A stretch of 32,540 bases of DNA from Didymodactylos carnosus (taxonomy: Eukaryota > Rotifera > Eurotatoria > Philodinida > Philodinidae): assembly GCA_905250885.1 (NCBI GenBank), contig CAJNOQ010001369.1, positions 1 through 32,540 of the forward strand. Reading direction: 5' to 3'. Position 1 is the stretch's first letter. Each line of letters starts with the position of its first letter. The position numbers and the translations under genes were made by a program. Positions 10,993-18,339 of the stretch are shown here, in pieces. Below the pieces are notes generated by a model. That model was not told the origin of the DNA and did no database searches. It was given only the letters and a program-made list of their open reading frames with translations.

Positions 10993-11994
10993 GGGGGGGG
11001 GGGGGGGGGGTGGGGGGGGGGGGGGGGGGNNNNNNNNNNATTTATTTTTTTTACCCTTAATTTTCTTTTTAAAATACAAAAAAAAAAAAATTTTTTTTTT
11101 TGGCAAAAAACCAAAAACCCCCCCCCCCCCCCCCCCCCCTGTTCATAAATGATACTGTGAATAATAATTATGGACACTGAATTTTTCCCATAGATTAGTG
11201 GGGTTTTCTTTTTGAAAGATATACAACAGTGGGTTTTTTTCTCTCCTTCAGTGAGCAATAAATACTGGAAAAAAAGATAAGAAAAACATGAACTTTTTCT
11301 TGTTTAAAGTAGCCTTATTATTTCAAAACTAACATTGTTCATTAAAATTAATTGCACACTATGCTTTATTAATAAGACAAATAAATGGAAAAAAAATAAG
11401 TCACTTCTATTTTCATAATGCCTATTGAGCCTTGTTTATTTAAGAATATCTCTCTCTCTCTCTCTCTCTGTTTCACTGTTCACAAATTAAAAGCGAATAT
11501 AAACATTAGATAAAACTATGATCAATGAACAAAAGATCTTATAAATTATCTGTACTGATTGATTTTCATCATGTACCTCTCTTCTGCTCGTATAACAGAT
11601 ATTAATTAATATTAAACGAGTTTTACCATCCATCTACAAGATCAAGATGAGATTTCGATAAACAGTAAATAATGATAATTATGACGAGTAAATACATTTG
11701 GTAGGACTTATTTTTCTTTAATATACTCCAATGTAACTAGAATTTTCATCTGGTTTAGCTTATAGTACACATCAAATGGAATATATTTTCTATGAATTTT
11801 TTTTTGCTTTTTCTCTACCATTTTGTAAAGTAATATTTCTCCTGTTTTTCTTCTGTTGTTTTTTTTTTTGCTTTTTTTACACACAATTAAAAATTTCATG
11901 CTTATAGAGTGACAACATGAAATTATTTAGAAACTTCTTTATACTTACCAGTACTAATAAGTTTTGGTAATGATGAATCGAAACCGAGCATCAT
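1077..11994 (-). CDS. LIM-only protein (LMO4-like), three coding exons, 292 aa
   Basis: The gene is assembled from exons 11949-11994, 3224-3608 and 1077-1524, with GT-AG introns whose phases match (phase 1, then phase 2). It encodes two tandem LIM zinc-binding domains. LIM1 has C83, C86, H109, C112, C115, C118, C138 and D141. LIM2 has C151, C154, H174, C177, C180, C183, C202 and D205. The second domain's RLVTGDRY...LFCEKDHP stretch resembles LMO4 more than LMO1-3. No homeodomain or kinase follows, so this is an LMO rather than an LHX or LIMK protein. Family members are nuclear adaptors that bind LDB/CLIM proteins and compete with LIM-homeodomain factors; that role is known for the family, not shown here. 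The N-terminus (1-80) is Ser/Thr/Pro-rich. The tail (208-292) carries a basic Gly/Lys/Arg patch and then His/Gln runs, making the protein longer than vertebrate LMO4 (about 165 aa). The start has an in-frame TAG two codons upstream. LIM exons are certain; exon 1 is strongly supported by splice and phase. Confidence 0.9.
2121..2163. repeat. Perfect 11-bp inverted repeat (hairpin)
   Basis: TGATGTAACTC at 2121-2131 is the exact reverse complement of 2153-2163, with a 21-base loop. It lies in LMO intron 2, so it would be transcribed. No function is evident. Confidence 0.6.
2278..2290. repeat. Left target-site duplication of the intronic LINE
   Basis: GGATAAAAGAACT, identical to 3203-3215. Confidence 0.75.
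2291..3202 (+). mobile_element. 5'-truncated non-LTR retrotransposon (LINE) copy in LMO intron 2
   Basis: The 13-bp direct repeat GGATAAAAGAACT (2278-2290 and 3203-3215) brackets this 912-bp insert, as expected for target-primed reverse transcription. About 2470-2868 encodes the C-terminus of a LINE protein, recognisable by alignment to the copy at 13737-14796: shared RC-YW-K, DG-LL-E, RSKR-V--LS, FW-SDN and FP-SF positions. The frame has premature stops, including a TAA at about 2698, so the copy is dead. It lies antisense to LMO. The clade is not determined from this C-terminal part. Confidence 0.78.
2470..2868 (+). pseudogene. LINE polyprotein C-terminal remnant
   Basis: From about 2555 the frame reads YVFNEISLTDRCVGYWNKY and continues to a TAA at 2866-2868, with an internal TAA. 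It aligns over about 100 residues with the end of the protein in the 13.7-14.5 kb LINE. Weaker similarity may extend back to about 2470. Identity is moderate, so the two copies come from distinct lineages of one clade. Confidence 0.75.
3203..3215. repeat. Right target-site duplication of the intronic LINE
   Basis: GGATAAAAGAACT, identical to 2278-2290. It ends 8 bp from the last base of LMO exon 2 (3224), so the insertion sits just inside the intron's 5' splice region. Confidence 0.75.
3224..3608 (-). CDS. LMO coding exon 2 (linker and LIM1)
   Basis: The acceptor is ...TGTGTTCTAG before GTGGTGCA, with the first exon base at 3608. The donor is ATGAG before GTAGGAAAAG, with the last exon base at 3224. 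The exon codes for residues 16-144: a linker with six consecutive serines (36-41), a Pro/Thr stretch, and the complete LIM1 domain ending in LCKHDYMR. The 5' splice site is only 8 bp from the duplicated target site of a LINE insertion. Confidence 0.93.
6333..6350. repeat. Perfect 18-bp palindrome
   Basis: TATAGTCTATAGACTATA is self-complementary. The surrounding sequence is rich in TATA-like steps, so chance is a reasonable explanation. Confidence 0.5.
7108..7466. mobile_element. MITE-like element with perfect 32-bp inverted repeats
   Basis: 7108-7139 (GCGAATCCTCCATATCGACA and onward) is the exact reverse complement of 7435-7466. Similarity fades just inside the arms (AACACA-like). The 359-bp size, lack of coding potential and long perfect arms suggest a non-autonomous DNA transposon. 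No clear target-site duplication abuts the arms, so the true ends may lie slightly further out. Confidence 0.65.
9931..9962. repeat. TG dinucleotide microsatellite
   Basis: A run of about 15 TG units with one interruption, in LMO intron 1. Confidence 0.85.
10948..11139. other. Poly-G / N gap / poly-C low-complexity block
   Basis: 10948-11029 is almost pure G, 11030-11039 is N, 11084-11100 is an A run then a T run, and 11118-11139 is 22 Cs. A G-tract facing a C-tract across a gap looks like an unresolved homopolymer or misjoined read ends rather than natural sequence. Reading frames of poly-Gly or poly-Pro across it are meaningless. Confidence 0.8.
11450..11469. repeat. TC dinucleotide microsatellite
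   Basis: About ten TC units upstream of a TG, within LMO intron 1. Confidence 0.8.
11949..11994 (-). CDS. LMO coding exon 1 (short, 15 codons plus one base)
   Basis: This exon begins ATGATGCTCGG and ends ...AGTACTG before a consensus GTAAGTAT donor. The one leftover base gives a phase-1 intron, which is what the LIM1 exon acceptor at 3608 needs. Spliced, it reads MMLGFDSSLPKLIST followed by GGATPLV. A TAG lies in frame two codons upstream of the ATG, so coding cannot extend further in this frame. A 5'UTR acceptor may lie immediately upstream, but its pyrimidine tract is weak. The exon is too short to find by ORF length alone. An alternative is that translation starts at the in-frame ATG at 3570, with this exon unused. 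Confidence 0.72.
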
Positions 11995-13722
11995 TTTCTA
12001 TATATGTAAATAATATTTACTAATGCCAAAATTTTATCTAAAAATATGTAAAAAAAAAACAACAACAAATTGATGGAAAATTATAATCAATTTTCTGTTC
12101 TTGTTGACATTTCATATGTTGTCAAATGCTAAAACTTTGACAATTTATCGATAAAAAATTTTTTTTCTTTTTCTTTTGACTATGTCAGTGATAGTTAATT
12201 ACCATAATGATAATTTATGTTTGATTATAATGGCATATCCATTAACACATACATCAAGAGGAAATAAGATAGAGAGTGCACGTATAAGTATCATTCCTAA
12301 TCTTTGTTCATTATACTAGATCAAACTAAACAAAATGAAATATATTGTCTTTTAACGATGAAATATTTTCATAGATTTCTAATACTTTCAATAAAATGGA
12401 TTATTAATTGACAAGTTAGAAGTTAAATTGAAAAATAAAATACAAAAAAAAAGACATCGAAAACTTCTGATTATTCATGAATAAAAAAAAACACAACAAA
12501 AATAAAGAAGAAAAGAATGAAAAATAAGTTTCAAGTTGAAATTTGACGTCATCTTTTTTCTTCTTTGTTTTTAAATTGATAACATGGGAATTTATCATCA
12601 GACTAAGAGAAGAAGAAGAAAGAAAAAAGATGACAGATGATCAAACAAAAATGTGTTTTATGTTCAATCTTTATTGTATAATTAGTTACGGTAGACATCT
12701 TGATAATTCAACAATCTGATAAATCAATTAGATTTTTACTAGAAAATAAAATTTATAGAAATGACCGTTCGCTTTGCATATTGATCATTAACAAAGCAAT
12801 AACAACAAAAATTCTTTAATGCTAATATGTAGCAAAATTCTTTCTCTCTACATTTAAACTATTTTCTCATACAGGTATTTTATAGATATAAAAAGAAGAA
12901 GAAAAAAAAACTTTTAAGTTGTCAACAACATACTTTTTTTTCTGTATTGTAACTGATTTCAACAAATCATTTCCTTTTTATCTTGTCTTTATCTCATCAT
13001 TCATGTATATCATTCATATATTCATCACATATCTACGCATCTATTTACTCAATAAGGTTGCGTTATTATTTCACAAAAGAAGAAGAGAAGCAAAAAAAAA
13101 AATTCCTTTTTTTTCCCTCATAATGGCTCTTCCTTTTATAGTTTAGGTTTTATATATATTTTTTTTTCTTTGTTTTTCATTTTTTTTTTTTTTATTATTA
13201 TATATTGTTCTTTTACATGTAATCCGTTGGACATATGCATTATTAAATGAGACTATACAGTACATTAGATTGCTGTTTAATTTTGATGTGAGAACGGATG
13301 TACAATGACACATTTATTGTTCTAAATGAAACATCGTTTTTTCTTTTTATTTAATCCTCGTTCAATAATACATTAATTGTAATACGAGAAAACAAAAACG
13401 TACACTCATCCGTTTTGGGAGTTATATCAGTTTACTAGTGAAAATTCATGTTATTAGCTATATTCTGAATGAAATAATCTTGCACGAGCATACTTTGTTG
13501 CTTAATTTCAATAACAATTAGAGTAAAATATTTAAAAATTAAAAAATAATTCAAAATAGAATATATCAGTTAGGAAAATAGAAAATAAAACTTTTTTTTT
13601 TGAAAGACCGTTTTCACAAAACAATGTTTCGATTCATTTTGTAACATATAGAAGTTCATTGTATTAAATAACACTAAATTATGGAATATTTTGTCTTCTA
13701 GTTGAACACGATATTCTAGAGT
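11995..13722. other. Non-coding stretch upstream of LMO exon 1
   Basis: Probably LMO 5'UTR and promoter, but no TATA box or start site can be fixed. A possible 5'UTR splice acceptor (ATTTTTAG) lies on the minus strand near 12040. The rest is AT-rich with A and T runs. No gene is supported. Confidence 0.4.
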
Positions 13723-13736
13723 AAACTCTTTTAACT
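13723..13736. repeat. Left 14-bp target-site duplication of LINE
   Basis: AAACTCTTTTAACT, identical to 14797-14810. Confidence 0.88.
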
Positions 13737-14554
13737 TTGGCAGGTATGATCGGTGCCAAATTCTCGCGTCAGTATTTGGATTTAGAGATTAGACTAAAAA
13801 AATTCTTTGAGTGGCTGGAATTTTATTCCATCCTATCTGTACAACCAATCAACTACAAGAAAACCGAGGCTATGTGGACAGCTCGTGCTCCCGGAAAACC
13901 TAAGTTCGATATCTACTGCGGGGAACATAAAATAGAGTGGGTCTCATATTCCAAATATCTAGGGTATTGGATAGCATCGAGGCTAGGATGGGGTAAAGCA
14001 ATGATACGATACAAAACAAAAATCAGACAAAGAGTAGCTATAGTGAGAGCATGGAGATTCAGCGGCACTTCTAATATCAAATTCAAACGAATGCTATTTT
14101 TCACATATATGTTCCCTTGTTCACCTGGCTTTTTGCCATCTATCCGCTCATAACGCAGTGTCAACAAGCGGAGGTGGCACATTTTTATTATTCGTGTTTA
14201 CGTCGAGTCTATGGACTTTTCTATTGGAACGATACAGTCTTCTCCATTATGTATGATGAACGGTCTTTCGAAAACAGATGTTTCCAGTACTGGAGCAAGT
14301 TTTTATGTTCACTTGCTAATTCTATCGATGGAATAATGCTATATGAAGCTTATGTGCTGAATATATTTAGGGAGCAGTGGGTAAATAAAGCTTATGTAGT
14401 AAAACGTTTACGCAGATCGAAACGAATTGTTCCTAATTTATCGGTTTTCCAAAAGTGTGTTTTTTGGTTTTCCGATAATGTAGAAAATTCGATACCCCAG
14501 ATCGAAGAAGACGAGCTCGAAACGTTTATAAAATTTCCCGATTCGTTCTTGTAA
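13737..14554 (+). pseudogene. Truncated LINE reverse transcriptase C-terminus, one frameshift
   Basis: Two overlapping frames make one protein remnant. Frame one runs from 13737 to 14153 and holds the RT motif D/E region: a KTE-W motif followed by a KYLG motif. At about 14111-14117 the reading must shift by one base into the frame that ends at 14554; that part carries aromatic- and Cys-containing motifs (HFYYSCLRRVYG, RCFQYW, RRSKR, FWFSDN). The second half aligns with the remnant in LMO intron 2. The shift could be a mutation in this copy or a sequencing error in a T/C run; as the copy lacks its N-terminus it is a pseudogene either way. Confidence 0.88.
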
Positions 14555-14796
14555 ACGTATTGTGACTATGTTTTTGGTCAGCAAACTGATCTTTTGTTTT
14601 TTTTTTGTTGTTTTTTTCTATCTTCGCACTATTGCTGACCTCAGTTCATGTTATTCACGCATCTCATGTAACTTTTTTAACTCACATAACTCTAATGATA
14701 TCATTTTCTGTTTTTATTTCATTGTATTTTTATTTTGTTGTCTTACGATGGGTGTCCCGATAGGCCCGATGGGCAAGAATAAAGCTAATTATCAGA
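13737..14796 (+). mobile_element. 5'-truncated LINE (non-LTR retrotransposon), 1,060 bp
   Basis: Perfect 14-bp direct repeats flank the insert, the hallmark of target-primed reverse transcription with 5' truncation. The element begins inside the reverse transcriptase (LAGMIGAKFSRQYL) just where the segment after the catalytic YADD-type motif would lie. It keeps the thumb region (KTEAMW, then SKYLGYW), the C-terminal region, a stop at 14552-14554 and about 240 bp of 3' sequence ending AATAAAGCTAATTATCAG. There is no poly-A tail. The catalytic aspartates are missing, so it is inactive. The intact duplication suggests a fairly young insertion. Confidence 0.9.
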
Positions 14797-14810
14797 AAAC
14801 TCTTTTAACT
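14797..14810. repeat. Right 14-bp target-site duplication of LINE
   Basis: AAACTCTTTTAACT, identical to 13723-13736. Confidence 0.88.
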
Positions 14811-15200
14811 ATTCAATTTTTTAATTAATATTTAATCAAATAATTTAAAATTTTTTTTGGAAAAAACGATTGTTTGAGTTGATCTATCGATACGAAGTGG
14901 CATATACTTTGTTACTCACTCTTTTTATTAAACTTTAATTAATTTAATTTTTAAAAGTATTATCATAATTATTTTTAATAAAGTGTAATATAACTTAGTA
15001 AATATGCAGCACAATAACATGAAGTAGTTATCTATACAATTGTAGAAATATAGAAAAGAGCAAGAGAAAAATAATTGAACAAATAGATAGATATATGATA
15101 GAATAGAATAAAGGACAATAGTAATTATCGCTCTTTTGTCATCTAATAAACAATTTCGTAATAAAACTTCAAATGCATTTTCTAGTATGATAATAGTCTT
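14811..15200. other. AT-rich intergenic stretch
   Basis: No gene, repeat family or RNA is recognised here. Confidence 0.5.
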
Positions 15201-15206
15201 TATCTA

Positions 15207-15578
15207 GGTATGCACCGATTAAAAATCGTTTTTTTCATCCTCTTAAATTGTACAAGGAGCATGGCATATTAAATTTTTCTCACAACTAAGAGTTTTGTAG
15301 AGCAAACATTACAAAATAGTTATAGAAGACATCTTCATCTCGATCCAACACTTATAAAAAGAATAGTTCATAAAAGCCCCATATATCGTATCGGTTTCTG
15401 TTACCTAACAGAAATTGATAAATGAGACTCTTCGTAGAAACGCTCATTTTATAGAAAAATGTTTGCTCTACAAAACTCAGTTATAAGAAAAACTTAATAT
15501 GCCATACTCTTTATATAATCTTTTTCCGAAAATAGCTAAAAATATCGGTTTTGTAATCTATCTATATAAGTGCATGCC
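15207..15578. mobile_element. MITE-like inverted-repeat element, 372 bp
   Basis: Outer ends GGTATGCAC (15207-15215) and GTGCATGCC (15570-15578) are inverted, and long inner arms (15260-15310 and 15458-15510; ATGGCATATTAA...GAGCAAACATT) pair with few mismatches. TATCTA flanks both sides (15201-15206 and 15579-15584), a possible 6-bp target duplication. There is no coding potential. The right arm has about 20 extra bases between the outer and inner blocks. The superfamily is not assignable. Confidence 0.7.
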
Positions 15579-15584
15579 TATCTA

Positions 15585-18269
15585 TATCTAATATAAAACT
15601 TTAAATGGATTCAAAGTATTAGAGTTCAATCATATATTTCTAACGAGACAGTACATTAGATTTGTACAAACAAAACATAATAGATGTGTTGATGATTATC
15701 TTTGAGTTTTTTTTGCCAATTTGCCCGTTCGATGTTACCGCATTGATTCCGTTTATACAAACTTTTTTTTTTTCTTAAACTATCAACACTCTTATAGAAT
15801 CATCTAAAAATTTCAATTAATAAATACGAAAATATCCTTGTCATATTGTTATTAATTTTACCGTTGATTGACATACGTTTAACATACGATCTACAATTTT
15901 ACATTAGTAGTGTCTTTCTCATTCTCTATTGACTTCCAAAAAAAGAAAAAAAAAACGTAACGGAAACAGTTGCTATTAATCGCTAAAAAACAAGCGTAAA
16001 ATATAGAAAATGAGTTTGATAATAGTTGATTTGGAATGATTCTTATCTCGAGAGTGATGACAGATATTTTATTAGAATTATCATCGTGTTTAACGACAAA
16101 AAATAAAATTGGTTTTTCTCTCCTCTGTCTCTCTCATTGACTGTCAAGTATCTATGAAATATGCATTGGATGATCAAACAGATAGAAATATGTAGTCTTT
16201 ATCTTTATTTGATTATACAAATCAACTATAGAATTATCGTTGTTTCCTACTTAAAAACAATTCATGTACAAGATTTTTTTAAATTAAATTGATTTAGACA
16301 AATCAGAGAAAATCTCTTGAGAAAAAAATAATTTTTTATCCGATAAATTGTAGCAATTGTTAGCACGTAAATTATACACAAATACTTGTAATTTTTTCTT
16401 TTTTGAATGAATAATAACTGACCATATGAGTATAGACTTCTGATGCACAATGAAGAACGATATTTCTATATATTCTTTTCATTCATAGTTGAAAATAGGC
16501 TATGGTTTGAAAAAAATTGATGCTTCTATTTTTTTTCTTCTCCTCAGCAATTAGATTTTGAGATACTGATTATTTTTTCTTTATGTCTATATTTTGAGAA
16601 ATTTGACTCCAACATTTCTTTTTCTTTATTCTTCTCTCCTCATTTACAACCTTTGATAAATTTCTGAGTGGAATTTATGTGACATTTAATATAGATATTT
16701 GAGAATCATATTTCACGTTGAACCATACAATTCTATAATGAAATTTTTAATGGATAATTTTGTTTTTGCATGCTTTTATTTGTTCAAGTTTGCTGTTCTT
16801 TTTCATGCTATCTTATTGTTAATGTTAACGAGCAATTTGGTACTTGACCGATAATTTCCGATATTTAGAATAGATTTACTATCATAACGCTAATTATTTG
16901 TGAATTAAACTAGACAAAGGCTTTAGTCACTATGAAGAGGCGTTAGTAGAAAATGTCTGTCTTAAAACAGCAAACTAATAGTTTCGAACAACATTCATAC
17001 ACTAGTTGAGAAAGATGAGTTTGAAATATATTTAAAGTAACTAACTAGACCAGACCAAAACTCATTTTTTTCTTGGTATACCCATCACAATCGAAAGTAC
17101 AAATTTCAGACGACTTTTTTTGTATCGCTTTTTAAAAACTGTATAACTTTGTGTGCTTATTCTATTTCTCATGATACCGTCCGTTATTATGATTAGTAAT
17201 TTCAATTCATTAATAACACCGTTCGGCTTGACCACGTAACTTAGTATAATTCTCAAATGAACACATGTCCAGAGCTCTTCAACGTCTCATATCAAACTGA
17301 ACATTCTGAAATTTTCGCATATCCTACGTGTTCTTTTGTTTCAGAAATATGGCAAAAATGCAAACTGCTAAGTTTCAAAACTTATCGGAAAAAGTTAATC
17401 TGAAATAAATTTTTGACTTCTAATGAATTTTTTCTCTCAAAAATTTTTCAGTTTTGAAGGCTTTTGCTTGTGCTTTTGCAGTCGACTAACTGAGACTGCG
17501 ATGTATCTGAAGTCAACTTCGACACCCTAAGGATCAGCTAGCTCCATTAGGATTAGGAACAGCCTCTGGTACTTTCTAGAACAGTCGCGATTGAAACTAT
17601 TCTGCAAAATACAAAGAGCGGAATTTTTCTGTCCAAGAACGGGTACTTGGACAAATTCTTTAATCACTATTACAGAACACAGGAATTGAAATCATTTTTA
17701 TTAATGATGTATCATTTAACAACACAAGATGTAGCGGAATTATTTGGGAAGATTGTGTTTATAATTATGACTCTAATATTGGATCGATAAATCTTGAAAT
17801 ATAATCTCAGAAGATTCTACAAGGCTTTGTGAGGAGATTTATGGCAAGAAGTTATACGAAACTATATGATCTTACCATTAGATTTGACAAGAAAATGACA
17901 GATTGCATAAGATTTAGATATATATATATCTCAACTTCACTCATCCAGAGAATCGCTTGATTTATCACCTAAAGTATAGTTTATTGAAAGGTCACTTTTG
18001 AATGCAGAGAGAAAACATCTACAGATAAAGAGAGCAAGAGAGACATTTGTCAAAAGCAAAACAAAAACAAAAACAAATTTTGTCCGCTAAAACAAAATAA
18101 CAAAAAGAAAAAAAAAGAAAATGGCACCGAGAAAAATAGTTTGGAAATAAAATACATGCTAACGTACTGCGAAAGCGTAGAAACGTTATTGTATTTGTCG
18201 AAAAACACTAAGCAGACACCAAAGTTTGTATAAAATTCGAAGAATGGACTTGTGAAATGACGGTTACTG
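15585..18269. other. Intergenic stretch between MITE and EGF gene
   Basis: The sequence is AT-rich with scattered short frames of low complexity. Around 17600-17920 there are stop-interrupted frames with a somewhat protein-like make-up, but no recognisable domain. No gene is supported. Confidence 0.45.
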
Positions 18270-18275
18270 TTTAAT
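18270..18275 (-). promoter_or_regulatory. Probable poly-A signal (ATTAAA) of the EGF/CBM14 gene
   Basis: ATTAAA on the minus strand about 65 bp after the stop codon. It is the common variant of AATAAA, and the placement fits a short 3'UTR. Confidence 0.45.
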
Positions 18276-18339
18276 ATATATGTCTATTTTGGAACATGTA
18301 GTGTACAATAGTCTATTGTAAAAGAAATGGTCAATGGTA

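Larger units (their letters stand above)
3609..11948 (-). other. LMO intron 1 (about 8.3 kb)
   Basis: The intron runs from the GTAAGTAT donor after exon 1 to the TGTTCTAG acceptor of exon 2. Its true length is uncertain because of the N gap at 11030-11039. It holds the inverted-repeat element at 7108-7466, an 18-bp palindrome at 6333-6350, a TG microsatellite at 9931-9962 and a TC microsatellite at 11450-11469. The open frame at 9165-9419 has no recognisable domain. Long first introns in developmental regulators often carry enhancers, but I see no specific regulatory signal. Confidence 0.7.

Noticed and set aside
10813..11258. Poly-Gly and poly-Pro frames
   Set aside because: They arise only from the G and C runs and read across Ns.
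17600..17920. Protein-like, stop-interrupted frames upstream of the LINE-free interval
   Set aside because: Two frames with stops and no recognisable motif. Not enough to call a pseudogene.
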